Assembly: GCF_050947335.1 (NCBI RefSeq)
Contig: NC_134984.1
Location: forward strand, 9,095,926-9,159,925
Direction of reading: 5' to 3'
From: Megachile rotundata
Taxonomy: Eukaryota; Arthropoda; Insecta; Hymenoptera; Megachilidae
DNA: 64,000 nt
Positions 48,790 to 59,602 of this stretch are shown here, one piece after another. Position 1 is the stretch's first letter, and the number at the start of each line of letters is the position of its first letter. Position numbers and translations under genes: made by a program. The notes below the pieces were generated by a model, which did no database searches, was not told where the DNA came from, and saw only the letters and a list, made by a program, of their open reading frames with translations.

Positions 48790-49680
48790 TGTACTTGTTA
48801 TCTAATTGTTAGTAAATATATAGTATAAAATTATTATATAATTGCTGTAATTTTCTGCAGTAATTGTAAAAGATATTTTCATCCAAAAGAATTTTTCTGT
48901 TTAGAATTTGAAGTTAAAAGATAAATTTATGTTCCCATAGAAAATAGGGTCGTCGATAAAGAATCCACAAATTTAAAATTATTAACTATATTTATTATTC
49001 AGAATTGACATTGTCAAATTTAAGAAATTAGAAAAGGAAAATTTGAGAACTATATGTAGAACTTGGATATATGGAAATGTTCACACTTACAAACATACAA
49101 ATTTCAAAATTTTTTATATTTATATTTATATTCGTAAATTTCCAGATTTATAGAATAAAAAATTTGTAGATATGTAAATCAGAAAACTTGCAAATTTGAA
49201 ATTCTTTGAATCTGTAGAGTTTTTAACTTGTGATTTCGTAAAAATTAATGAAAACATGAAAATTAAAAATTTTAAATATAAAATAGCAAATTGTGAAAAC
49301 AAGAGAATAAAAAGAAAAGAAAATAACGAAGTAAGAAAGTGTGAAAGTAAGAAAATAAAAAAATGAGCAAATAAGCAAACATGAAAATATGAAAGCGAGT
49401 ATAAGAAATATGAGAATATGACAATGCGACAATATGGATATACGAAAATATGAAAGTATGTGAATGTGAAAATATAAAAATATGGAAATATGTAGATTCA
49501 TAAACGTGTGAATTTGTGAACTTTTAAATTTGTCTATTTGTTAATCTTGCAAAAATGCTCATTTGTAATTTTGAGAAATTGCAAACTTCTACATTTATAT
49601 ATGTATAGTTATGAATTTGAATATGTGCAAATATGACGATTAAAACATTAGACCTTTATGGAATTATAGAGTTAGAGAAT
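48790..49680. repeat. degenerate AAATATGAAA / AAATTTGAAA tract
   Basis: From about 48990 the sequence becomes a loose periodic AT-rich tract with G or GA linkers (for example GAAAATATGAAAGT steps at 49260-49490). No gene. Confidence 0.5.
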
Positions 49681-50095
49681 TTGGAAATTAAGAAATTAGA
49701 AAATTAGGATGAAAGGAAATTAGGAAGTTAGGAGATTATGAAATTAGGGAATTAGGAAATTAGGAAATTAGGAAATTAGGAAATTAGAATATAAGGAAAT
49801 TAGGAAATTAGGAAATTAGGAAATTAGGAAATTAGAAAATTAGGAAATTAGGAAATTAGGAAATTAGGAAATTGGGAAATTAGGAAATTAGGAAATTAGG
49901 AAATTGGGAAATTAGGAAATTAGGAAATTGGGAAATTAGGAAATTAGGAAATTAGAAAATTAGGAAGTTGAGAAGTTGGGAAATTAGGAAGTTGGGAAAT
50001 CAGGAAATTAGGAAATTAGGAAATTAGGAAATTAGGAAATTAGGAAATTAGGAAATCAAGAAATTAAGAAATTAGGAAATTAGAAGTGTAGGAAA
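49681..50095. repeat. 8-bp tandem repeat GGAAATTA
   Basis: Near-perfect GGAAATTA units for about 400 bases with a few GGAAATTG and GGAAGTTG variants. Another specialised form of the 8-base AATT-core pattern. Confidence 0.95.
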
Positions 50096-50744
50096 TTTGA
50101 GAACTGCAGTAGAATTTCAGAATTTCGGAATTTCAGAATTTGGAAATACGAAAATGTGAGTTAAATTTCATTTAAAAATATAAAAATATGAAATTTTCCA
50201 AATCTACAATTTAAAAAATTCGAAAATACGAAAACTTTCAAAACACAAGACTCTCAAATCTACATATGAGTCTCCAAAGAGAGCCTACATCGCAACAAGT
50301 ATACGTACGTCCATTCTTCATTATTGCATGTTCATCCCATTTTCCACAAAGAGCCTATACAGCCAAAATAAAAGAACAAAAAAGTAGAAAAATTGAGCGT
50401 CTACGATCAGAGACAGATCGCATCGAGTTAATAAGATTATATTGTACCTAATCAAAGGAGATCGGTGGCTATCATCCGAACAAAGCATTTAATTACCTGT
50501 TCGACGTTACTACGCTTACCAGACGAATGCAATAAGAGCATACCGTCTGGCATCCTTAATCAAAAGTCGACCTCTCGAAAGACCTCGCAACAATTCTCTG
50601 AACTTCGATTTAACAAGGTCTCTCGATGTTCGACTGGAAAGTCGATTTAAACTGATGCGTAGACGTAACAAGGAGTATTTGTCTTTTCAAGATTTCCACT
50701 GCTCATATTGTTTCGTGCCAAATCACTCTTCATTCGGTGAAATA
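50096..50744. other. non-coding stretch
   Basis: Degenerate tract to about 50240, then about 400 bases of moderate G+C (50260-50680) with no credible frame. Confidence 0.35.
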
Positions 50745-51670
50745 TTTGGTTGGGGAATAAGTTCGTAGCGTTTTGACATTTTCTTTTTTTTACAGCGACA
50801 TTTTGCAATTTGCAAGGGGTTATAATATTCATTCGATAGAGTTCTTTCTGCTCTACAAAACTGTATTAATCGTTTTTTTCAGTAGTTTCATTCGTTATTA
50901 CTATTGAGGCTCAGAAATGGAATATCCAGGAGGTAAAAATTAGCACTTTCGACACTTGCTCTTCTTCGCTGTCTATCGCGGCCAAAAAGCTGCTGACGCA
51001 GTCCGGGATATTTGCAATGTATACGGAGAAGATGTCATAGGTGAGTCGACAGCACGGAAATGGTTTGCAAAATTCAAAAATGGCGATTTTAACGTCGAAA
51101 ACCCGCCCTGCAGCGGAAGACCTTCTGAGTTCGACGAAAAGCGTCTTCGAGCATTTGTGAAGCAGGATGGTCTTCAAACTAATCGTGAATTGGTCGAAAA
51201 ATGAACTGTGACCACAAAACTATTCTCAATCATCTCCATTCAATGGGATTTGTCGAAAAATTGGGAGCCTGGGTGCCTCACGAAGTGAACGCTCCGAACT
51301 TCTTGCCCAATCTTAGGTTGAATTTTGCAAACCATTTCCGTGCTGTCGACTCACCTATGACACCTTCTCCGTATACATTACAAATATCCCGGCCTGTTTC
51401 AGCAACTATTCACAACTTTTCACAACTTTTTGGCCGCGATGGAAAGCGAAGAAGGGCAGGTGTCGAAAATGCTGCTTTTTACCTTCTTGATATTCCATTT
51501 CTGAGCCTCAATAGTAATGACGAATGAATCTACTGAAAAAAACGATTAACACAGTTTTGTAGAGCAGAAACAGCTCTATCAAATGAATATTATAACCTCT
51601 TGCAAATTGTAAAATGTCGCTGTAAAAAAAAGAAAATGTCAAAACGCTACGAACTTATTCCCCAACCTAA
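50745..51670. mobile_element. fold-back mariner: 5' end duplicated as an inverted arm
   Basis: TA target duplication at 50743-50744 and 51671-51672; termini TTTGGTTGGGGAATAAG and its inverse. The left arm (50745-51077) holds the terminal repeat, leader and the start of a mariner transposase. The right arm (51318-51670) is an inverted copy of the same sequence, including the leader words CAGCGACATTTT and the coding words CGGGATATTTG and GTGAGTCGACAGCACGG, at high similarity. A single-copy spacer (51078-51317) carries the rest of the N-terminal region and stops at WVPHEVN. The catalytic domain and original 3' end are gone. It would fold into a long hairpin. Confidence 0.85.
50917..51290 (+). 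pseudogene. mariner transposase N-terminal remnant
   Basis: In mariner this region binds the terminal repeats. From ATG the frame reads MEYPGGKN then TAG. Beyond the stop it continues LLFFAVYRGQKAADAVRDIC, then STARKWFAKFKNGDFNVENP and GRPSEFDEKRLRAFV, the paired helix-turn-helix DNA-binding domain. Near 51200 a one-base loss shifts frame, and the next segment reads NCDHKTILNHLHSMGFVEKL and ends WVPHEVN, where the inverted arm begins. In the right arm the codon matching the TAG is CAG, so the stop arose after the arms were made, or the arm came from an intact copy. No catalytic residues (the DD34D triad) remain. Confidence 0.8.
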
Positions 51671-51786
51671 TAACTTTGTAAGTCGACCAATAGATCTGTG
51701 GTTCTTTGTTAGAATACGTAATTATATACTTATTTAACTTCTCGCGTTCTGAAAAACTTTGCTTAACTGTGAAATAGGAGGATATA

Positions 51787-51851
51787 TAGGGTGTCTCACA
51801 ATTGGTGCAGGCCCCTGAAATGGGGGGTAACTGACGTGATTCTGAATAAGA
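51787..51851. mobile_element. lone arm of the CAGGGTGTCTCAC element
   Basis: About 65 bases (TAGGGTGTCTCACAATTGGT onward, through GAATAAGATT) match the outer part of the inverted arms at 15699 and 47892. Homology stops abruptly and no second arm follows, so this is a truncated copy. Confidence 0.7.
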
Positions 51852-52565
51852 TTCAGAGTCACATCTTCAGTGATGCATGTTACTGAATAAATAAATATAG
51901 TCGTTAATGCCACAAATGTTTATTTATTGATTACTCTCAAGCAGGTACATATGTATAATGCACTGAATGTATAGTTAACGATAAGATTTAACAATGTCAA
52001 ATTTAAGAATCACAGCTTCAAAAAAAAAGAAAAAGTGTATTCAAATTCATAGCTCACAATTCTGTGTAATTATTTCTATTGCATAATTAACAGCAACAAA
52101 AGTAATTACTGTATTTTTGTATTTTTAATTCAACATAATTAGAAAGCAATAGGATTATTGTTTTTTCAAGTTTTGATGCAAAGATACCTTACAGCTGCAA
52201 TACAACTCCGGTTTTACTCCTTTCCAGGAAGCAAATTAGTAGGTCGTGACAATTCTAACAATATCAGCTAATAACGTAATAGGTTTCCACTATTGTATTA
52301 TTGATCTTCTAAACTATTAATTAAACCACTGATCTACGTAATAAACAATGCATTTAGTTGAATGCATACTTATTCGTATTTAGTGTTTATTGTTTTTTGA
52401 AAAATGCACTACAAATTTATAACAATAAAAGACTACAATAACCTAACTTAAAATAGAGTGTGTTTATTCGAATGTAATTATGAACCAATTAATTATTTTG
52501 CAATTTATGTGCTACAAAATATTTATATGAAATAAATACATATATCAGTTACAGTTACGATTGTA
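51852..52565. other. non-coding AT-rich stretch
   Basis: No gene or repeat supported. Confidence 0.5.
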
Positions 52566-52785
52566 GATCTATTTCAGAGTTTCAGAGTTTCAGAGTTTCA
52601 GAGTTTCAGAATTTCAGAATTTCAGAGTTTCAGAGTTTCAGAATTTCAGAGTTTCAGAATTTCAGAGTTTCAGAGTTTCAAAGTTTCAGAGCTTCAGAGC
52701 TTCAGAGTTTCAGAGTTTCAAAGTTTCAGAGCTTCAGAGCTTCAGAGTTTCAGAGTTTCAGAGTTTCAGAGTTTCAGAATTTCAG
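52566..52785. repeat. 8-bp tandem repeat TTTCAGAG
   Basis: About 27 near-perfect units with TTTCAGAA, TTTCAAAG and GCTTCAGA variants, including a duplicated higher-order block. It continues into a degenerate tract to about 53190. Confidence 0.95.
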
Positions 52786-53189
52786 GATTTTACAATTTTA
52801 CAATTTTATAATTTCAGAATTTTACCACTTTACTATTTTGTAACTCCAAAATTTTATAGTTGTAAAATGCTCAAAGTTGCTAATGTTAGAATTTTACAAT
52901 TTTACAATTTAAAAATTTAGAATTGTAAAATGTTCGAAGTTGCTAATGTTAAAATTTCACAATTTTACAAGTTCAAAATTTTAGAGTTGCAAAATGTTCC
53001 AAGTTGATAATTTTACAATTTTACAACTTCCGAATTTCTAAAATTAAAAAATTCAGAATTCTCGAAACTCAAAGATCTGGAATCCAAAAATATGAAAATC
53101 CAGAAGTTAGAAACTCCGAAAATCCAAAAATGCAGAAATCTTAAGATTTGAAAATTCGTAAATAAAATTTAAAAGCCCACAATTCTAAA

Positions 53190-53766
53190 ATTTTCATCTG
53201 ATAAAGTGACCTATCAATGACAACGAATTTCTTTTCCTTTTCAATTCCTTACATTTGTATTCATTCATTACTGAAGGCATCTTCAGATACAATAATTGAA
53301 AGGTACTACAAAAGTGTCCACCAAAAGGATAGAAAGATTTCTAAAGCAGCAACTGGTTCGGTGTAAAAAGGCTGTTTTGCATCAAAGCGCAGGCAAACCG
53401 CGTATCTCGCCGCACTCGAATGCAAAATGTAATTGGCTTGAAAGTAATTAGTGACCCGTTTGCGGGGGCGACACAGAATTGACGTTATTAGATCTCGTTA
53501 ATGGCATTAAAAGGACTCGACCGGCGTGCCATAATTCGAAAAAGATGACGAAATTATAGCTTGGTCAAGACATTGACACGCAATCGATTTTAATTATTAT
53601 TTCACATTTGTTGGGACAAATACTATCTTTGGACATTTGTTGTTATTATTCAGTCAAACAATTTTGACCTCTCCTTTCTTCTTAATATTTCTATTATTTA
53701 TTAAATATACAATTAATTTTAAGTCAAACATTGTCAATCTCTCCTTTCTTCTTAATATTACTAATA
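53190..53766. other. non-coding, G+C-elevated in the middle
   Basis: About 53330-53590 is richer in G+C, repeat-free, and contains short homeodomain-type ATTA/TAAT words. It is a candidate regulatory element only; no frame of note. Confidence 0.25.
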
Positions 53767-54679
53767 TTAGGTTGTCCGGAAAGTTCTTTTCGTTTTTTTA
53801 ATAGGTGTTAAGTTTAAAATATTTTGCGTTCAGTGTATTATTCTTAAGTAATATATAATCCGTTCTGTTCTACCACCCTTCTGCCATCTTTCTGGAAGCC
53901 TCATAATGCCACTTTCCCAAAATTCTCTTGGTTTACTGTTAAAATATTCTTCAAGACCGTTTTTTATTTCATTAATTGATGTGAATTTTTTATTGCGAAG
54001 AAAATTTTTTAGGGAAAGCAACAAATAATAATCCGATTGAGCAATGTCTGGAGAGTATGGGGATGTGGTAGAACATCCCAATCGAAGTCTAAAAGTTTCT
54101 TTCGCACAGGTAAAGAAATATATGACCTCGCGTTGTCATGGTGGAACGCGACACTACGTCTATTCACCAATTCTGGACGTTTTGTGAATATAGCTTCCCT
54201 AAGTTTTTCGAGTTGCATGCAATATTTCTCGTTGTTAATTGTTTCCCTTGGTTTTTCATCGAGGTAGGCCTTGATAAGATCGGTATCAGTGGTGGATGGA
54301 CGGCCGCTGCGAACTTCATCTTTAAGATTGAAATTTCCGGCTTTAAACCTCCTAAACCAATTACGGACATATTGCACAGTTATAGAATGATCCCCATAAA
54401 CATCACAAATCTCCTTTGCGGTAATTCCAGGCGTAATGTCTCTTTTAAAACAGTAAAACATGACATGGCGCAAATGCATCTTTTGATCTTCCATCTTTCA
54501 CAACGCGAAAAATACGGGATTCAATTTCTACTGATGCTGAAAACAGTCCTCTTGTAGTGCCAGAGAATGACACTGGACCAAACAATTGATTTTGGAGTGA
54601 TCTGGATGTTTGTTCACTTAAGCACAACAATGTAAAGCCTCGAGCGACAAACGCGAAAAGAACTTTCCGGACAACCTAA
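53767..54679 (-). mobile_element. mariner transposon, internally deleted
   Basis: Perfect 26-base terminal inverted repeats starting TTAGGTTGTCCGGAAAGTTC, with a TA duplication at 53765-53766 and 54680-54681. At 913 bases it is about 400 short of a full mariner. The clean ends suggest fairly recent insertion. Confidence 0.9.
53844..54494 (-). pseudogene. mariner transposase, catalytic middle deleted
   Basis: Reads MEDQKMHLRHVMFYCFKRD, then an HTH region with TAKEICDVYG and VRNWFRRFKAGNFNL, then SGRPSTTDTDLIKAYLDEKP. It then jumps straight to INNEKYCMQLEKLREA, skipping roughly 140 residues that include the WVPH linker and first catalytic aspartate. The second aspartate (HHDNAR) and third (SPDIAQSDYY) are present. 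A one-base shift lies between VLPHP and YSPD near 54050, and another after LPERWQK near 53880, beyond which VEQNGLYIT and the stop follow in the other frame. It cannot make an active enzyme but keeps intact termini, so it could be moved in trans. Confidence 0.85.
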
Positions 54680-54681
54680 TA

Positions 54682-56244
54682 TTTTTAAAATACACAAATA
54701 ACTATAAATAAATTAATTTCAATCCCTTTTTTTTCTTAGTATTCTTAATATTTTTTAAATACAAAAATAATTTTAATATTTTATTTCATTTAATATACCT
54801 AATATTTTTAAAATACCGAATAATTTATATTTCATTAAATTCTGAAATTTTGTAACTGTTAAAATCATGCTAAATTGTAACAACATGAAATATTTATCTT
54901 TACTGTTATAAAATCTGAACGTTTTAATTCAAAACTTTCATAGAATATAAATTTTATTAAGTTTGATTGTTTACAACATCATTATTCATTTTAACATTAC
55001 ATTATTACATTATGAAGTTTGTATTAATAGTTTAAAAAATTGAATAGAACTATTGTAAACACGTTAAATACACATAATTCAATTTAAATTTCCCGCGCAT
55101 CCAACGCACCATATTATTTTTCTGTCTAAGTCAGCCATTACGTTTCCTAATAGCATTGAAGTCGAAAATGAACAAATTAAGAAAAAAAAATGTATATTAC
55201 TATGATGAACTGACTATGTTTGTAACAATTTCTTTATTTTGTCCTGTTTCTAATGTATAAATAGTCACTTAACAACATAAAGTATCAATTTATATTTTCT
55301 TTGAATTTCGTAAACAAATAGACGTTTTATTTCTATGTATTTTGTCTTTAATCATTAAATATTTTCTTCATATATTCTGTTTGTAATAAAAATTACTTAA
55401 TTTAACATTGTGTTCTCAACGTTTTGTTAACTTTCTTATCCAATATAACACTCTCTTTCACGGTACACGGATTTCGTGTCTCTGATGTAACTACATATTT
55501 CTCTACCGTATTCCGTTCTCCAGTAATTTATTTTCTTTCAGTTTCTTCTTTCCATTACTTCCTTCATTTATTTGATTCCTCATCCTGCACTACCCATTAC
55601 TTTTTCTGTACTTTCCTCTTCCCTTAACACGGCTTAATTCAATACTAATAAGACCGTTTTTATAGATACTGAAGTGGATGTTACAGTTGGTGATCCAATT
55701 CTTCGAGTAATTGGAATAAATGTGTTATTTTACATTGGAATAATTCTCTGAAATAAATTTTGTAAATTTAGTTACATTAAATTCTGTATTACTCTTTCAT
55801 GAAATATCGATATTTCCATTCAAAAGTATACATGTGTGTCTAACAACAGTTAACACTATCTGTCGTAAGTACATATAGAGATGCTCACATTAATTTTGCA
55901 ATTCATTGTAAAAATTGTCTGTTATAATACAGCAAACAACATTACGTTTCACAGACATATACAGAGATATTTTTATTAAAGTTTGCAACTTGAAAATTGT
56001 AAGCAATTGGAATTTCGTGACAAATACATTTAGGAACTTGGGCATTGGTAGTCTAGAAATGTGGAAATTTTGACATTTGGTAACCTGGAAATTTATTGAT
56101 CTAGAAATTTGGAGATCTTGAAATTTAGGAACCTAGGAAAGTTAGAAATATAGAAAGTTATGGACCTAGAAATTTGAAGAGCTTAAGTTTTGAATGTCTT
56201 GGGATTTGGAAATCCATGAAATTGGAAATGTAAAAATTCGAAAA
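54682..56244. other. non-coding AT-rich stretch
   Basis: No gene supported. From about 55990 to 56230 there is a degenerate GGAAATTT-type tract. Confidence 0.5.
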
Positions 56245-56246
56245 TA

Positions 56247-56814
56247 GAGTCCCTGGCCATCAAATTAGAACCATGTACGAAAATTTTACTTCCATGGCTA
56301 TAACATTATGTCATATATGAAAAATTGTCTTAGGTCATGCAAAATTATTACTGAATATATTAATGACGATATATTCATAGCAATTTGTTACTATCGTGAT
56401 AATAAATTGTATGGGTGATGAGCGATTGAGGGTCGTGCGAGCGTTTACGTTAGGCTCGAGTATCGATAGCGCGTGAGGTGAAATTTGAATACCATAGAAA
56501 ATGTCTGCCGACTCAAAAGACTAGTTTACAACTCTCCAATTACATTATCTGAGTTGAAAAGAATTACAGATATTTGGGAAAATAATGAAGATATGAAGCA
56601 TATGATCAATGTATACGGAGCATGCCACAAGCTGTGTCCAAAGCAAAGGAAATACAAGATATTAACATGTGTTAATAATGTTATGTACAGTAGTAGTGTA
56701 TCATGTGTAGCTAATAAATTATATAATTACAATTTGAATAGGCCTTTTAATTGTACGGAAAACATGAAAACTGCTGAAAATTTTTAGTAGTCCTTATTCG
56801 ATGGCCAGGGACTG
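56247..56814 (+). mobile_element. Tc1-like transposon, internally deleted
   Basis: The right end is the inverse of CAGTCCCTGGCCATCGAATA and the left end is GAGTCCCTGGCCATCAAATT. TA lies outside each (56245-56246, 56815-56816). The interior keeps the C-terminal end of a transposase. It is the better-preserved sister of 11435-11986, and a lone end of the same family is at 57784-57808. Confidence 0.85.
56485..56787 (+). pseudogene. Tc1-like transposase C-terminal remnant
   Basis: The frame begins NTIENVCRLKRLVYNS, then PITLSELKRITDIWENNEDM. NxIENV lies just after the third catalytic acid in Tc1 enzymes, and the ELK...IW block is the usual C-terminal helix. Near 56620 the frame leaves the family pattern; in the neighbouring frame GGAGCATGCC begins the SMPQ-type motif kept in the 11.4-kb copy, so a one-base shift is present. 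The catalytic core upstream is absent. The remaining frame to 56787 is therefore partly an artefact of the shift. Confidence 0.7.
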
Positions 56815-56929
56815 TAATTGTATTCGATGAAATAAGACAGGTGGTTTTATTGTAATTTTATAATATAATATATCGTATATTTTGTTACGGTGTATTACCT
56901 TTGGATAATCAAGTTTTGAAGTTCTGAAA

Positions 56930-57368
56930 TTTCAATGTAATAAAGTTCTAAAATTCTGACAGTTTGAATGTTCTAAAATATTAAACTTTCAAAATTTTAA
57001 TGTTCAATTTCAACGTCTAAATATTCGAAAATTCAAAAATCTTGAAGCTCTAACACTCCAGAGTACCAATATTCCTAAATTCTAGTAGCTTTACAGTTTT
57101 GAAATTATAGAGTTCCAAAATTACAAAATTCCGAAGTCGTAAAGTTTTATTATTCTAAGTATAATCTCTAAGTTTTACTATTCCAAAGTTCTGAAACTCC
57201 AAAGTGTCAAAGTTTTGAAATGCTTATCATTTCAAAGTTCCAACAATCCAAACATCTAAAATCTCAATGTTTTCAAATTGGAAAATACCATAAGCTCAAA
57301 GACTTAAAATTCCAAAATGCAAATCATCTAATATTCCGAAACTCCAAAAATCTGAAATCCCAACGTCC
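56930..57368. repeat. degenerate AATTCTAAAGTT-type tract
   Basis: Loose periodic tract of short words such as AAAGTTCTAAAATTCC. It continues on the far side of the solo LTR (57606-57775), showing that the LTR inserted into it. Confidence 0.6.
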
Positions 57369-57373
57369 TAATG

Positions 57374-57600
57374 TGTTGGTAGTATAATCTATCCAGGCTA
57401 CCGAATGCATAGGTTGGTAGGAATGTAAAATGCGAACGTCTTTTGTTTTAATTCTCGCTTCCTGTCGTGTTCGGCTACCGGCGATGCACGCGCAACGTGC
57501 ACCAGCGCGTCTTCAATTTTATATCTATTAATTATAGTGACATCCTTACATTTAATAAACATTATATATATTAAATATTAACAAGCGTTAAACTCTGTCA
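57374..57600. mobile_element. solo LTR of a retrotransposon
   Basis: The segment starts TGTTGGTAGTATAATCTATC and ends AACTCTGTCA, so it has the TG...CA ends of an LTR, and it is flanked on both sides by the five bases TAATG (57369-57373 and 57601-57605). A 5-bp duplication fits Ty1/copia or Ty3/gypsy type integration. It is distinct in composition from the tract it interrupts (GATGCACGCGCAACGTGCAC near 57483). No internal coding region or second LTR is present, so the body was presumably lost by recombination. The family is not identified. Confidence 0.65.
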
Positions 57601-57783
57601 TAATGTTCCAAAATTCCAATTTCTGTAGAGTTTTGAAATTGCAAACTTCTAAAATCTTAAAATTCTAAAATTTCAAAATCTCGCAGTTCTAATATTCAAA
57701 AATTTCAAAATTCTGAAATTTCAACGTACTAAAGTTCTAAAATTCCAATTTCTGTAAATTTATCAAATTGCAAAATTTATAGT

Positions 57784-57808
57784 GGTTCTATTCGATGGCC
57801 AGGGACTG
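57784..57808. mobile_element. lone terminal repeat of the Tc1-like family
   Basis: GGTTCTATTCGATGGCCAGG followed by GACTG and TA matches the right end of 56247-56814. No other part of the element adjoins it. Confidence 0.7.
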
Positions 57809-57810
57809 TA

Positions 57811-59338
57811 CACTGGTTTTCACATAGTATTTTTTGAACAAACTCGCTGTACCCTGGTTCCGGACAAAACGTTTCCCCTTTAGTGCAGAACAGTACACAT
57901 TACAATCTTATACGTTGCAATTTTTGTTACACTTTACCATTTTGCTTTGAGAAATTAAACGGTGTATCTAAGCACACAATAAACAGTACGAAAAGTTAGA
58001 ATTATAGACATAAACATTAAGAAAAGTTAGAATTACTTTTAGAAAAGTTAAAAAACGAAACAGTTCTTTTTTAGAAAGCAATGAAGACTGGGTTCAATCC
58101 TCTACGTTCCAAAAATGGATACACACGAACTTTAGCTGATATCTCCAAATGTTCTGTAATTATTGTAAATTATATTGAAGTTATTCTAAATTCACAGTCT
58201 TCCATCGTCCAATTTAAAACTTGTTAAAAATTATCTAAAATGCAAAGTTCATTTCTACGATAAAATTCTGTTTCGTATTCTTAGAAATTCTATACATCTC
58301 CACCCAAGCTGTATTCATGAAAAATAGTAAATCGATAAAGACGTTTCTTCCATTCCTTGAAGCAATGTGTGGAAATCTGTATTCGTTAAAGCTTTCACCT
58401 GGTAGCTCACGACCTTTTGAATCCTTTCAGCTGTACAAAAATAATGGCCTTTATGATTATTTTTAATCTTGAGGTATAAAAAGAGATCATGGTGTTGATA
58501 TCTGGGTGTTGCTGATCTACCATTATTTTTAGAGTTTCAAATTTTTTATTTATGTTTCACTCGTGCATTGTTGTTATACATATGAATTATGAATGTCGTT
58601 AGACATATAAATCGACAATCGATATATGCGTACATGATGTAAGAAAATAAAAAAGGTATATTAGGTTTATTAGGTATACAAACTTTTATTTAATTTAAAC
58701 AGTCAGTACATAAATTTGAATATAACAGGTTAGAATATTTATCTTTTCAGTAAATATTGACATTTGCATTAAGCACTTAACATTTTAGGAAAATTGTTTA
58801 ATGTAATTAATAGGTTTTCTCATACACTCCTTATACAATTATTTTACTGAATGTATTTTTATCATAAAAGATCATTAATCTCTCGTTTCATAAGTTTTTA
58901 ATTTTGAAAAAATAAGTAATCCTTTTACAAACAAGTAATATAGAAAAGTGTTACATAGTAAAAAAATAATAAATTCTTTAAAATAAAACAAATAAAAAAA
59001 TTCTTTATCATTTTGACCTATAAGTGATTCGAAATTGAATATTCACCGATAGGTGTAATTTAGTTGATTCACTAATTACTTCAACGGAACATATGGCAGT
59101 ATATTTTAAGAATATTCATAAAACGTTTACGTAACACACGTCGTCAAATCTCAAATTTTTAGTCGATGTACCACAAATATTATTATTAGACATTTTATAA
59201 ACATCATTACCAAATTTTGCATTTGATTTGTATCGCTAAAATTGCTTTAATGAACTCAGTAATATAAATAAAGAAATCTGAAATAACTTTAACGGAAGCA
59301 ACGTGCACATCGAAAATTTCAAGGTTTGTTGTTTTCAG
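57811..59338. other. non-coding AT-rich stretch
   Basis: No gene or repeat supported. Confidence 0.45.
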
Positions 59339-59602
59339 AATGTTTACCATGCGCGTAACGTGACTTCTTACTCGAAAACCTTAACTACGTTAGGTCACTT
59401 TTTAGCTTTCTCGCTGAAGAAACAAGCTTCGCAGCTGCAAACACGTAACCTGCGATACGTGATACGTATGAAACGCATCGCTAACCTTGACAAGTTTGTT
59501 GAAGGTTTCTTGTTCCTGTACCGAAGAGAGAATCCTCAACACGCGAGGCTGCTGCGACGCAGTTACGAACGAAAAGATACTAATTTGAGCTTGGAAATGT
59601 GA
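59339..59602 (+). CDS. candidate coding exon (weak), product unrecognised
   Basis: An acceptor-like GGTTTGTTGTTTTCAG ends at 59338 and is followed by an open frame of 87 codons to TGA. It begins NVYHARNVTSYSKTLTTLGH and includes LRYVIRMKRIANLDKFVEGF and RRENPQHARLLRRSYERK. The segment is clearly richer in G+C and CpG than its surroundings and is strongly basic. There is no recognised domain. The minus strand is also open over most of it, which weakens the case. It may be a terminal exon, a pseudogene piece or a non-coding G+C-rich island. Confidence 0.25.
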   Translation, partial: NVYHARNVTSYSKTLTTLGHFLAFSLKKQASQLQTRNLRYVIRMKRIANLDKFVEGFLFLYRRENPQHARLLRRSYERKDTNLSLEM

